DNA of 15,374 nucleotides from Candidatus Methylomirabilota bacterium (GCA_016209725.1 JACQVO010000231.1:1-15374), one strand, 5' to 3'. Positions 6,840 through 13,315 are shown, counted from the stretch's first letter. Notes: a model not told the origin generated them from the sequence alone. A program made the numbers and translations.

Positions 6840-8057
6840 TCAGAGCGTTGGGAGATCTGAGAAGGCCGGCTCCGCCCGCCAGTCCAGGCAGCGGCGCATC
6901 AGGATGCGGGCCAACTTGGGATGCTTCAGCAAGGAAAGGATCAGCTCCTTATGCCAGTCGAAGCTCACTCTTTCCGTGATGCGGGCCAGCAGGCCGTCCG
7001 CGTGTATGATGCGGAACAGATCGTCAACGTCTCGGTCCGCCATCCGGGCGAAGAGGCGGCGGAACAGTGTCCCGACTTTCAGGTCGAAACCCAGTCGTGC
7101 CCGCCATCGCTTCTCGTAGGCCGCGAGGGCGTCCCGGGTCAACTTCCCCCGCCGGAAGGCCTCCGACACCGTGTCGGCCGCATCCCTGGCGCTGAGCATC
7201 CCATAGTAGATGCCCCCACCCGACGTGGGCTTCACCTGGCCCGCCGCATCGCCGACTGCCAGAACCCGGTCCCCGTATGTCCGCGAGACGGGCAGGACCG
7301 GGACGACCCAAGAGCGGCACGGCAGGGACCCGTCGCCGGGGAGCAGATGGGCGAACTTCTCCTCGCAGAGCTTCCGAAGATAGCGCGGGGCGTCGCTGTG
7401 ACTGTTCACCCCCAGGCGAAGGTGAGGGTTCCCGTGGCGCATCACGGGAACGGCCCACCCGAAGGCCCCGGGGGCCACATCCCGTCCCAGGAAGACGTGG
7501 GCGTGGGACAGGCCGTCACCGGGCAGTTCGGCATGAGCGCTGCGCCACAGGACCGACGACGTCCCCAGCCCCAGCCCCTTATGGAAAGCAAACCGTGGAC
7601 CGCCAGCCAGGATCAACACCTTGGCTGTGAGGCGGCGCGTCTCGCCACCGGGACACCGGCAGAACACTTCGACCCTCCGAGCGTCCCGGGTCACATCCGC
7701 GGCCTGGGTACTGAGGAGGAAAGTGGCGCCTGCGTCGCGGGCTCGGGCCGCCAGCGTTCGATCCAATTCCGCCCGATCCACGATATAGGCGAAAGGGGAT
7801 TCGCCTCGGTAGCTCACCGGGATGCCCGCCGGCGAGTGGATCGAAACCGCGTTCACCCAGCCGACCACGAGCCCCCGGGGCAGATTGAATTCCTCCAACG
7901 CCTCGCTCCCGACCACGCCGGTGCAATCGACCGGCTCGCCGATGATCGCGTGCTCCTCAAGGACGGCAACCTCGAAGCCGTTGGCGGACAGCCGCTCGGC
8001 GGCCGTGGTCCCCGCCGGTCCCGCGCCGACCACGAGAATATCGTAAGACGTCTTCAT
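6840..8057 (-). CDS. Geranylgeranyl reductase family FAD-dependent oxidoreductase
   Basis: Flavoprotein of 405 aa. The N-terminal dinucleotide-binding motif VVGAGPAGTTAAERL (9-23) is followed by GEPVDCTGVVG (40-50), with the Pro and Cys typical of the family, and VDRAELDR (93-100). The second FAD motif, VLAVGDAAGQVKPTSGGG (265-282) followed by YYGM, is the hallmark of geranylgeranyl reductases. Family enzymes saturate double bonds of isoprenoid chains (archaeal lipids, chlorophyll phytol, menaquinone in actinobacteria). Here the substrate is unknown; menaquinone or a polyprenyl carrier are possibilities, but nothing in the sequence decides. ATG 8057 fits the family N-terminus (MKTSYDILVVGAGPAG), though its ribosome-binding site is weak. 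It is transcribed alone from its own predicted promoter. Confidence 0.85.
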   Translation of the reverse strand: MKTSYDILVVGAGPAGTTAAERLSANGFEVAVLEEHAIIGEPVDCTGVVGSEALEEFNLPRGLVVGWVNAVSIHSPAGIPVSYRGESPFAYIVDRAELDRTLAARARDAGATFLLSTQAADVTRDARRVEVFCRCPGGETRRLTAKVLILAGGPRFAFHKGLGLGTSSVLWRSAHAELPGDGLSHAHVFLGRDVAPGAFGWAVPVMRHGNPHLRLGVNSHSDAPRYLRKLCEEKFAHLLPGDGSLPCRSWVVPVLPVSRTYGDRVLAVGDAAGQVKPTSGGGIYYGMLSARDAADTVSEAFRRGKLTRDALAAYEKRWRARLGFDLKVGTLFRRLFARMADRDVDDLFRIIHADGLLARITERVSFDWHKELILSLLKHPKLARILMRRCLDWRAEPAFSDLPTL

Positions 8058-8180
8058 GCAGTGGAGGCTCTCAATCTGCTGCGCCGGGTCGCCGCCGCGC
8101 TTCCGTCCAGACGCAACCAGACCGCTTCAGGCAGGAGGGGGAGGAATATGTGCTTTGCCTGGGCCACAAGAAACCGGCGC

Positions 8181-8210
8181 TTTGTACCACAGCCGCGCTG
8201 CGTGTGTCAA
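8181..8210 (-). promoter_or_regulatory. Sigma70-like promoter for the geranylgeranyl reductase family gene
   Basis: On the minus strand, TTGACA (8210-8205), an 18-nt spacer and TACAAA (8186-8181, four of six matches) form a plausible promoter. It begins 35 bp past the stop of the epimerase gene. Transcription from near 8174 would leave a leader of about 117 nt before ATG 8057. It has the same perfect -35 box and spacer length as the promoter at 6711-6740. Confidence 0.55.
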
Positions 8211-8244
8211 AGCAATTCCCGGGCCGAGGCCGCCGCGGGTGCCG

Positions 8245-9198
8245 TCAGGGCTGGCGGGGATTCTGTCCGCGGAGGACCTCTTCGAACCAGCGGAACGTCC
8301 GGGCCAGGCCTGCGCGGAGGTCCGTCCCCGCCTCCCATCCCAGGAGGCGCTTGGCCAGGCCGCAATCGAGGACACTGCGGCGCTGCTCCCCCGGGCGGGC
8401 GGGTCCGTGCCGCCACGAGACCTTCCTGCCGGCGATCCTGCCAAAGAGGGAGACAAGCTCGTTCACCGAGGCTTCCGTGCCGGTCCCGATGTTGAGGAGG
8501 GGGAGCTCCTGTCCGAGTGTCAGCGTTGTCGCCAGCACATTGGCGCGCACAACGTCTTCGACGTACACGTAATCCCGCGTCTGCCCGCCGTCCCCATGGA
8601 CTATCAGCTCCCGCCCCTCCAGGATCCCTCGGGAAAAGATCGCCACGACGCCCGCCTCGCCATGCGGGCTTTGCCGGGGACCGTACACATTGCTGTACCG
8701 GAGGGCAATCGCCCGGAGGCCGTGCATCGCCTGGTAGGCGTGCAGATACCGTTCCACCGCAAGCTTCGCGACCCCGTAAGGGCTTACCGGCCGGGGAACG
8801 GCCGACTCATCCGTTGGCATGGCAACCTGGTCCCCGTACATCGCGCCGCCCGTCGAGGCGAAGATGACGCGACCAACCCCGGTTCGGACTGCTGCTTCCA
8901 GGAGGTTGAGCGTGCCCAGGATATTGATGTCTGCGTCCAGCTTTGGATCCCGCGCGGAGACCGAAACGCTCATCTGGGCGGCATGATGGCTGATCACCTC
9001 CGGCCGGAAGTCCGCCAGGATCGCCGGCAGATCGGGGCCTCGGATGTCCACTGGCCAGAATCGCACCCGGAGGTCCAGGTTCTCTCTGGTCCCGGTGGAG
9101 AGGTCGTCCACCACGCCCACCTCGTGCCCGGCCGCCAGAAAGGCGTCCGCGACGTGGGACCCGATGAAACCTGCGCCCCCGGTGATCAGCACTCGCAT
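8245..9198 (-). CDS. GalE-like NAD-dependent nucleotide-sugar epimerase
   Basis: Extended short-chain dehydrogenase, 317 aa. GGAGFIG (7-13) binds NAD, D31-D32 in VVDDLSTGT marks NAD preference, and HHAAQMSV (71-78), ASTGGAMYG (114-122), Y141xxxK145 and RYSNVYGPRQ (167-176) are characteristic of UDP-glucose 4-epimerase-like enzymes. YVEDVVRA (212-219) is also typical. The likely role is interconversion of UDP-glucose/galactose or the N-acetyl or uronic-acid forms; the substrate cannot be read from sequence, and dTDP-sugar dehydratases are a less likely relative. ATG 9198 is supported by GGGGAGG five bases upstream. An upstream GTG/ATG extension would pass through that site and a hairpin, so it was rejected. 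It is separated from the next minus-strand gene by 187 bp with a promoter, so it is probably its own transcript. Confidence 0.85.
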   Translation of the reverse strand: MRVLITGGAGFIGSHVADAFLAAGHEVGVVDDLSTGTRENLDLRVRFWPVDIRGPDLPAILADFRPEVISHHAAQMSVSVSARDPKLDADINILGTLNLLEAAVRTGVGRVIFASTGGAMYGDQVAMPTDESAVPRPVSPYGVAKLAVERYLHAYQAMHGLRAIALRYSNVYGPRQSPHGEAGVVAIFSRGILEGRELIVHGDGGQTRDYVYVEDVVRANVLATTLTLGQELPLLNIGTGTEASVNELVSLFGRIAGRKVSWRHGPARPGEQRRSVLDCGLAKRLLGWEAGTDLRAGLARTFRWFEEVLRGQNPRQP

Positions 9199-9211
9199 GG
9201 ATTCCTCCCCG

Positions 9212-9251
9212 CGTGGATGAGCAGCCCGCCTCGGTATGACGGTCATCCACG
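9212..9251 (-). promoter_or_regulatory. Leader hairpin next to the epimerase ribosome-binding site
   Basis: CGTGGATGA (9212-9220) and TCATCCACG (9243-9251) form a perfect 9-bp stem with a 22-nt loop. In the minus-strand mRNA the 3' arm ends one base before GGGGAGG, the ribosome-binding site of the GalE-like gene. Such a stem could affect translation initiation or mRNA stability, or be a DNA-binding site. Confidence 0.4.
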
Positions 9252-9295
9252 GGTGTTGGATGAGTCAACTCGTCGGCCGGGCTTTGCCGGACTGT

Positions 9296-9324
9296 CTCGT
9301 ACCGCCTCTGGGCCCGCGAGTCAA
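9296..9324 (-). promoter_or_regulatory. Possible promoter for the GalE-like gene
   Basis: TTGACT (9324-9319, five of six matches), a 17-nt spacer and TACGAG (9301-9296, three of six) read on the minus strand. It would start transcription near 9289 and give a leader of about 90 nt carrying the 9212-9251 hairpin. The -10 box is poor, so confidence is limited. The arrangement matches the two stronger minus-strand promoters in the window. Confidence 0.35.
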
Positions 9325-9377
9325 GATATTTTCAGTGATCCCCTGACTCGATGTCCGGTAGCACCCATTCCGGGGCG

Positions 9378-9416
9378 CCAGGGCCAACCTCTGTCGGATT
9401 CGTCCGACGACCCTGG
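9378..9416. other. Nested hairpin with a TTCG tetraloop
   Basis: GTCGGA (9393-9398), TTCG (9399-9402) and TCCGAC (9403-9408) make a perfect 6-bp stem closed by a TTCG loop. Outside it, CCAGGG (9378-9383) pairs with CCCTGG (9411-9416), with 9 and 2 unpaired bases between the stems. As RNA from the plus strand this would be a compact two-stem element about 125 nt before the Rid gene. No U-run follows, so it is not a classic intrinsic terminator. Confidence 0.45.
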
Positions 9417-9437
9417 GGCTGCCCGCCATCTTGCGTT

Positions 9438-9453
9438 TCAGAGAATCCTCTGA
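9438..9453. promoter_or_regulatory. Short inverted repeat, possible operator
   Basis: TCAGAG (9438-9443) and CTCTGA (9448-9453) are perfect inverted arms around AATC. It lies about 90 nt upstream of the Rid gene and would fall inside the spacer of the weak TTGCGT/GAAGAT promoter candidate, where a repressor site could sit. The function is inferred from position only. Confidence 0.3.
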
Positions 9454-9541
9454 GAAGATTGAAGACCGAGGGCAACGCGCCATGGCCGGGGCGACGGCCC
9501 GGCTCCTATCCTGGGCGACTGTCATGGAGGTGTAGCACGAC

Positions 9542-9940
9542 ATGGGGAGACACAACATCGCCACCGGAACACCCTGGGAACCGATCGTGGGGTACTCCCG
9601 CGCCGTCCGCGTCGGATCCTCGGTCCATGTCTCCGGAACGACCGCCACCGACGACACGGGAAAGATCGTGGGCCGCGGGGACCCCTACAGCCAGGCCAAA
9701 CAGGCGCTCCGAAACATCCAGGCAGCACTGCACCGGGCGGGAGCCAGTCTGACCGACGTGGTCCGCACCCGAATCTACGTCACGAACATTGATGACTGGG
9801 AACAGGTGGGCAAGGCCCACGGGGAGTTCTTCAGCGAGATTCGGCCGGCGACCAGCATGGTCGAGGTCAGCCGCCTGATCTCACCCGACATGTTGGTGGA
9901 GATCGAGGCGGATGCCGTTCTTGCGGAATCCCCGGAATAG
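9542..9940 (+). CDS. Rid (YjgF/YER057c/UK114) family protein lacking the canonical arginine
   Basis: Small Rid-fold protein of 132 aa, the family's usual length, expected to form a trimer. Archetypal RidA hydrolyses reactive enamine/imine intermediates in the cytoplasm using an arginine in the motif P-A-R-S-x-V-E-V. Here the motif is RPATSMVEVSRL (101-112), with T104 where the arginine should be. E120 and E122 in LVEIEADAV are kept, as is the ALRNIQAALHRAGASLTDVVRTRIYVTN region (55-82). This places it with Rid subgroups that lack the arginine and whose activity is largely unknown, so imine deaminase activity should not be assumed. ATG 9542 has a strong GGAGGTG nine bases upstream. It is the first of three small co-directional enzymes. 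Confidence 0.85.
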   Translation: MGRHNIATGTPWEPIVGYSRAVRVGSSVHVSGTTATDDTGKIVGRGDPYSQAKQALRNIQAALHRAGASLTDVVRTRIYVTNIDDWEQVGKAHGEFFSEIRPATSMVEVSRLISPDMLVEIEADAVLAESPE

Positions 9941-9988
9941 ACCGAGAGGCACCTTGAGGGACGACCCGATACGGAGAGATGACCAGCC

Positions 9989-10381
9989 ATGAACATCGAG
10001 CGGCTTGATCACCTGGTCTTGACGGTGCAGAGCATCCCGGCCGCCTGCGATTTCTACTCGCGGGTCCTGGGGATGGAGGTGGTGACCTTCGGCCAGGGTC
10101 GCAAGGCGCTGCAATTCGGCCGGCAGAAGATCAACCTCCACGAGCGCGGGAGGGAGTTCGATCCCAAGGCAAGGCATCCGACCCCCGGCTCGGGAGACCT
10201 CTGCTTCCTCACCCGCATCCCTCTGCGGCAGGTGATAGCCCACATCCGGTCGTGCAAGGTCGAGATCCTCGAAGGACCGGTGCGGAGAACGGGGGCCGTG
10301 GGCCCCATCGAATCGGTCTATGTCCGGGACCCGGATGAGAACCTGATCGAAGTGTCGAACTATCCGGATGGCGTGGCCTGA
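9989..10381 (+). CDS. VOC (glyoxalase/bleomycin-resistance) superfamily protein
   Basis: Single-domain VOC protein of 130 aa made of two beta-alpha-beta-beta-beta modules. The first module starts with RLDHLVLTV (5-13) and DFYSRVLGMEV (21-31); the second with GDLCFLT (69-75), ending in SVYVRDPDENLIEVSNY (109-125). Candidate metal ligands are H8, H51 (NLHERG) and E121 (LIEV). The family includes glyoxalase I, dioxygenases, fosfomycin-modifying enzymes and drug-binding proteins; this member belongs to the common uncharacterised group ending in DPDxNLIEVSNY. A precise reaction cannot be assigned. The start ATG 9989 follows GGAG (9973-9976) at a long spacing. It begins 48 bp after the Rid stop and is probably co-transcribed with it. 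Confidence 0.85.
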   Translation: MNIERLDHLVLTVQSIPAACDFYSRVLGMEVVTFGQGRKALQFGRQKINLHERGREFDPKARHPTPGSGDLCFLTRIPLRQVIAHIRSCKVEILEGPVRRTGAVGPIESVYVRDPDENLIEVSNYPDGVA

Positions 10382-10420
10382 GAAAGTCGTGGAGCGCTTC
10401 AGGGTGTTTGAGGAAGGCCC

Positions 10421-10936
10421 TTGGCTCTGAATCCCCCGACAATCCGCGACGCCGCGTCGAGCGATGCGGCGGCAATCTCCACCATCTACAACCAGGGGAT
10501 CGTCGACCGGATCGCGACCCTGGAGACCGAGGAACGCACCCCCGAGGAGCGGCGGCAATGGCTGGCCGCCCGCGAACCACGACACCCCGTGCTGGTGGCG
10601 CAGGTGGGTGGGATCGTCGTGGGCTGGGGAAGCTTGAACCAGTTCAACCCCCGGAAGGCCTATGATTTCGTGGCTGACTTCTCGGTGTACGTGGAAAGGG
10701 CTTGGCGCGGCAAGGGGGTGGGCGGCGCCCTCCTCCGCACGTTGATCGCGCGGGCCAAAGCGCTCGGCTATCACAAGATGGTCCTCTCCGCGTTCCCCTG
10801 GAACGCAGGCGGCATGGCCCTGTACCAGAAGTACGGCTTCCGCATCGCCGGCATCTACAAAGAGCAGGGGCTCTTGGACGGCAAGTGGGTGGATACCATC
10901 ATCATGGAAAAAATCCTCACGGAGACGGGGGGCTAA
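10421..10936 (+). CDS. GNAT N-acetyltransferase, ArsN1/phosphinothricin acetyltransferase-like
   Basis: GNAT acetyltransferase of 171 aa. IRDAASSDAAAISTIYNQGI (8-27), ATLETEERT, FSVYVERAWRGKGVGGALL with the acetyl-CoA binding R96-G-K-G-V-G101, and ALYQKYGFRIAGIYKEQG (133-150) match the group containing arsinothricin N-acetyltransferase ArsN1 and the PAT/Bar phosphinothricin enzymes. Those acetylate the amino group of glutamate-analogue inhibitors of glutamine synthetase. Whether this one acts on arsinothricin, phosphinothricin, methionine sulfoximine or another amine is unknown, and no ars genes lie nearby. Translation must start at TTG 10421, because an in-frame stop lies at 10409-10411 and no ATG fits; GAGGAAGG sits just upstream (10410-10417). 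It follows the VOC gene by 39 bp and ends the small-enzyme cassette. Confidence 0.85.
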   Translation: MALNPPTIRDAASSDAAAISTIYNQGIVDRIATLETEERTPEERRQWLAAREPRHPVLVAQVGGIVVGWGSLNQFNPRKAYDFVADFSVYVERAWRGKGVGGALLRTLIARAKALGYHKMVLSAFPWNAGGMALYQKYGFRIAGIYKEQGLLDGKWVDTIIMEKILTETGG

Positions 10937-10947
10937 TCAATGCAAGA

Positions 10948-11010
10948 CCGACAACCGACAATTGAAAACCGGCCAACCGTGTTCGCCATTGCTCGGTTGT
11001 CGGTTGTCAG
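10948..11010. repeat. Inverted repeat of ACAACCGACA units between the acetyltransferase and dtd genes
   Basis: GACAACCGACAA (10950-10961) is perfectly complementary to TTGTCGGTTGTC (10997-11008) across a 35-nt loop. Each arm is itself made of two CGACAAC/CGGTTGT-type units. CAACCG (10974-10979) and CGGTTG (10994-10999) allow an alternative inner pairing. The segment and the following TTTGAATTTTGAAAATGG are clearly AT-richer than the genes. It fills most of the 134-bp gap and could end the upstream transcript or be a mobile or dispersed repeat; no terminal U-tract directly follows the stem. Confidence 0.65.
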
Positions 11011-11070
11011 TTTGAATTTTGAAAATGGAGATGTCCTCCCTACGCCTCCAACGGAAAAAAGGTAGAGCGG

Positions 11071-11571
11071 ATGCGTGTTGTGGTCCAGCGCGTCGCCCGG
11101 GCGGCGGTAGGGGTGGATGGGGACGTGGTGGCGGCCATTGGGTCGGGCTTGCTGGTGTTCGTCGCCTTCAGGAGCGGGGACGGGGATGCCGACCTTGCAT
11201 GGATGGCCGAAAAGGTTGCCCATCTTCGGATCTTCGAGGATGCGGCGGGAAAGATGAACCGCTCCCTGCTGGAGGTGGGCGGCCAGGCCCTCGTCGTCTC
11301 CGAGTTCACCCTGTACGGCGATGCCCGGAAGGGTCGGCGGCCCAGCTTTGACCTATCCGCATCCGCGGACAACGCCCGGCCGCTGTTCGAGAAATTCGTT
11401 GACATTCTTGCCTCCCATGGAATAATGACCGCCATTGGCCGGTTCCAGTCGGTGATGCAGGTGGAACTGGTCAACGATGGACCGGTCACGATCATCCTTG
11501 ATTCGCCCGGGGCGGTCAGGTTCCGGGAGCTATCGGAGTTCAGCCATGGGCGCGATCCCTCCCGGGGCTGA
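11071..11571 (+). CDS. dtd: D-aminoacyl-tRNA deacylase
   Basis: DTD of 166 aa, longer than the usual 145-150. It hydrolyses D-aminoacyl-tRNA (and glycyl-tRNA-Ala) in the cytoplasm as a homodimer. The N-terminus MRVVVQRVARAAV, ARKGRRPSF (85-93), FGRFQSxMxVxLxNDGPVT-like end with N135-D-G-P-V-T140, and the first catalytic motif at 77-81 identify it. That motif is normally S-Q-x-T-L; here it is S77-E-F-T-L81, a Gln to Glu change at an active-site residue. The tail after LDSPG (143-147) is about 19 residues beyond the usual end and overlaps the start region of the next gene. AAGG (11059-11062) lies eight bases before the ATG. Confidence 0.92.
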   Translation: MRVVVQRVARAAVGVDGDVVAAIGSGLLVFVAFRSGDGDADLAWMAEKVAHLRIFEDAAGKMNRSLLEVGGQALVVSEFTLYGDARKGRRPSFDLSASADNARPLFEKFVDILASHGIMTAIGRFQSVMQVELVNDGPVTIILDSPGAVRFRELSEFSHGRDPSRG

Positions 11572-13231
11572 GGCCGCCCCGGACACCTCCACCATGGCTC
11601 GCCCGACGCAGCCGGAGGACAACGGGCGGGCCTTTTTTTTCGTCCGGCGCCTCCTGCGGAAGCTCCACGAGGCGGTCCTCGAGGCGGGCGCCGACCGCCT
11701 GCTCGAGGTGGCCCCCTTTCTCACGACGGTCCTCCTGCTCTCGGTGTATCCCCTCCTCCGGTACCTCCTCCGGGATCCGTTTCCGGCCGAGGTGTTCCGC
11801 TTCGCCTTCATCTCCTTCTGGATCGGGTTCCTGATCGTCAACATGGTCCGGGCGCACAAGACCCGGCAGGCCGTCCTCCAGAATCTGGAGGTGGACTGGC
11901 TGGATCGCCTGCGGTCCCGCGGCGCCCCCCTGAGCCACTACGTCATCTTCATGCCGCTCAAGCACGAGAGCAACCGGCATGTCCTGTTCCAGACATTCCT
12001 CTCGGTGGAGCGGCAGCGCTATCCCAAGTCCCTGGTCACCCTGGTCCCCATCATCGAGGCCGAGGATGGGATCACGCTGGAGAAGCTGGCAGACGTCCTG
12101 GCGGTGTTCCAGCCGCGGATGCGGGTAGAGCCATTCGTATACCCCACCCTGAACCTGCCGGTGAGGTGCAAGGCCACCTCCATTACCACGGCGGGGCGTT
12201 GGCTGGCGGGGTGCATCGAGGGCGGGACCTTCCCGGTCTCTGCGGGCGGCGTCAAGGTCCTCATCATTGATGCCGATACGATCCTGCACACGCAGGATCT
12301 GGCCTTCCGCGAATGGACCCATCGCGAGGAGGACGCGCAGGCTCCGGCGCGAGGCGTGCGGGGGGTGGTGCTGCAGTCCCTGACGACCTACACGGCGAAC
12401 TACTGGAAGGTGCCCATGCTCCCCCGGATGCACAATACCGGCTTCGTCCTCTACCAGATGGGGAAGATGCAGACCAAGGGGGACTATCTGGTCCTGGGCC
12501 CCGGGACGAGCCTGAACTTCGACGCGTTCCGTGCCGTAGATTTCTTCGAGCCCAACCGTCACAACGAAGACATGCAGTTCCGGTACAAGGTCGTGATGGA
12601 GGGCTATCGGGTTGCGCCCTTGAAGATCCCGACCTGGGGCCAGGCGCCACTCACCTCGAAGGAGTCCTGGGCCCAGATCGCCCGCTGGGCCCGAGGGGCG
12701 GTGGATGTGATGTTCGTCGTGCGGTATCGGCGAAAGTTCCGCGAGCGACGGCTCCCCCTCCTGAAGAGCAAGACGTTCCAGGCCCTTCGGGCGCTGCTGG
12801 CCAATGCCATGCCGCCCCTCACCGTCCTGCTGCCGGCCCAACTCATCCTGATCTCCTGGATCAGCCCGTGCGTGCGCGACCTGTGGCCGGTGCCCGTCTT
12901 CCTCTCTCCCGACGTCCTGGCCCTGAAGCTGGCCGGCAAGAGCCTCTGCGTGAGCCCCATGGCGGCGTTCAATCTCGTCTTCCAGACGATCGTCCTCACC
13001 TCGTCCATGCTGCTGGGGATGGTCGTGGTTCCCCACACCCTCAAGCCCATCATCTACCAGCCGCCGCCGCGGCGCTGGCGCCGAGCGCGCAAGTTCCTCG
13101 AGTGGTTCCGCCTGGTCTTCACGCCCATCAACCTGCACAATTACTTCCTCATGGCCAGCGCGCAACTGTATACCCAGGGGAAGCTGGCCCTGGGCCTGCC
13201 CATAACCTATACGCCGGTCACCCGGAAATGA
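11546..13231 (+). CDS. Cellulose-synthase-like membrane GT2 glycosyltransferase
   Basis: Membrane glycosyltransferase of 561 aa. Two N-terminal membrane helices (about 53-75 and 83-101) precede a cytosolic GT-A domain, and two more follow (about 417-440 and 472-495). The catalytic set of processive GT2 enzymes is visible: DAD at 242-244 (DxD, in VLIIDADTILH), E341-D342 in HNEDMQF (base) and QIARW at 377-381 (QxxRW, the binding site for the growing chain end). This implies synthesis of a beta-linked polysaccharide or a membrane-bound glycan from a nucleotide sugar. No PilZ domain and no BcsB-like partner are seen, so it is not cellulose synthase as in Bcs operons. ATG 11546 has CGGAG about nine bases upstream and overlaps dtd by 26 nt; ATG 11594 would avoid the overlap but lacks a ribosome-binding site. 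The exact product is unknown. Confidence 0.8.
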   Translation: MGAIPPGAEAAPDTSTMARPTQPEDNGRAFFFVRRLLRKLHEAVLEAGADRLLEVAPFLTTVLLLSVYPLLRYLLRDPFPAEVFRFAFISFWIGFLIVNMVRAHKTRQAVLQNLEVDWLDRLRSRGAPLSHYVIFMPLKHESNRHVLFQTFLSVERQRYPKSLVTLVPIIEAEDGITLEKLADVLAVFQPRMRVEPFVYPTLNLPVRCKATSITTAGRWLAGCIEGGTFPVSAGGVKVLIIDADTILHTQDLAFREWTHREEDAQAPARGVRGVVLQSLTTYTANYWKVPMLPRMHNTGFVLYQMGKMQTKGDYLVLGPGTSLNFDAFRAVDFFEPNRHNEDMQFRYKVVMEGYRVAPLKIPTWGQAPLTSKESWAQIARWARGAVDVMFVVRYRRKFRERRLPLLKSKTFQALRALLANAMPPLTVLLPAQLILISWISPCVRDLWPVPVFLSPDVLALKLAGKSLCVSPMAAFNLVFQTIVLTSSMLLGMVVVPHTLKPIIYQPPPRRWRRARKFLEWFRLVFTPINLHNYFLMASAQLYTQGKLALGLPITYTPVTRK

Positions 13232-13237
13232 TCCGGC

Positions 13238-13262
13238 AGCCGCCAGCCTTCGGCTGGCGGCT
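13238..13262 (+). terminator. Strong GC hairpin after the GT2 gene, possible terminator
   Basis: AGCCGCCAGCC (13238-13248), TTC and GGCTGGCGGCT (13252-13262) form a perfect 11-bp stem starting 7 nt after the GT2 stop. There is no U-run (AATCGCTCC follows), so it would be a weak intrinsic terminator at best. It may instead protect the 3' end of the mRNA or be a dispersed palindromic element. Confidence 0.45.
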
Positions 13263-13315
13263 AATCGCTCCTGGCTGATGGCCCGGACCGTAAGCCATGG
13301 GCTTTGAGCCGAGAA

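Larger units (their letters stand above)
9199..9541. other. Divergent intergenic region with hairpins and promoters
   Basis: This 343-bp gap lies between the minus-strand epimerase gene and the plus-strand Rid gene, so it must hold start signals for both. It contains a weak-to-fair minus-strand promoter at 9296-9324, a 9-bp hairpin beside the epimerase ribosome-binding site (9212-9251), a nested hairpin with a TTCG loop (9378-9416) and a small TCAGAG/CTCTGA palindrome (9438-9453). The Rid ribosome-binding site GGAGGTG is at 9526-9532. No convincing gene was seen in it. No convincing plus-strand promoter was found; TTGCGT (9431) with GAAGAT 17 nt later (9454) is only a weak candidate. Confidence 0.6.

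Noticed and set aside
8058..8180. Riboswitch in the leader of the reductase gene
   Set aside because: Apart from the promoter, no recognisable conserved riboswitch core or long stem was found by eye in this leader.
6921..8495. Plus-strand open frame opposite the reductase and epimerase genes
   Set aside because: It crosses two real minus-strand genes and a promoter region, and its product is low-complexity with no family signature.
10948..11008. Insertion-sequence end or intrinsic terminator
   Set aside because: No transposase or target duplication is present, and no U-tract directly follows the stem. It is recorded only as an inverted repeat.
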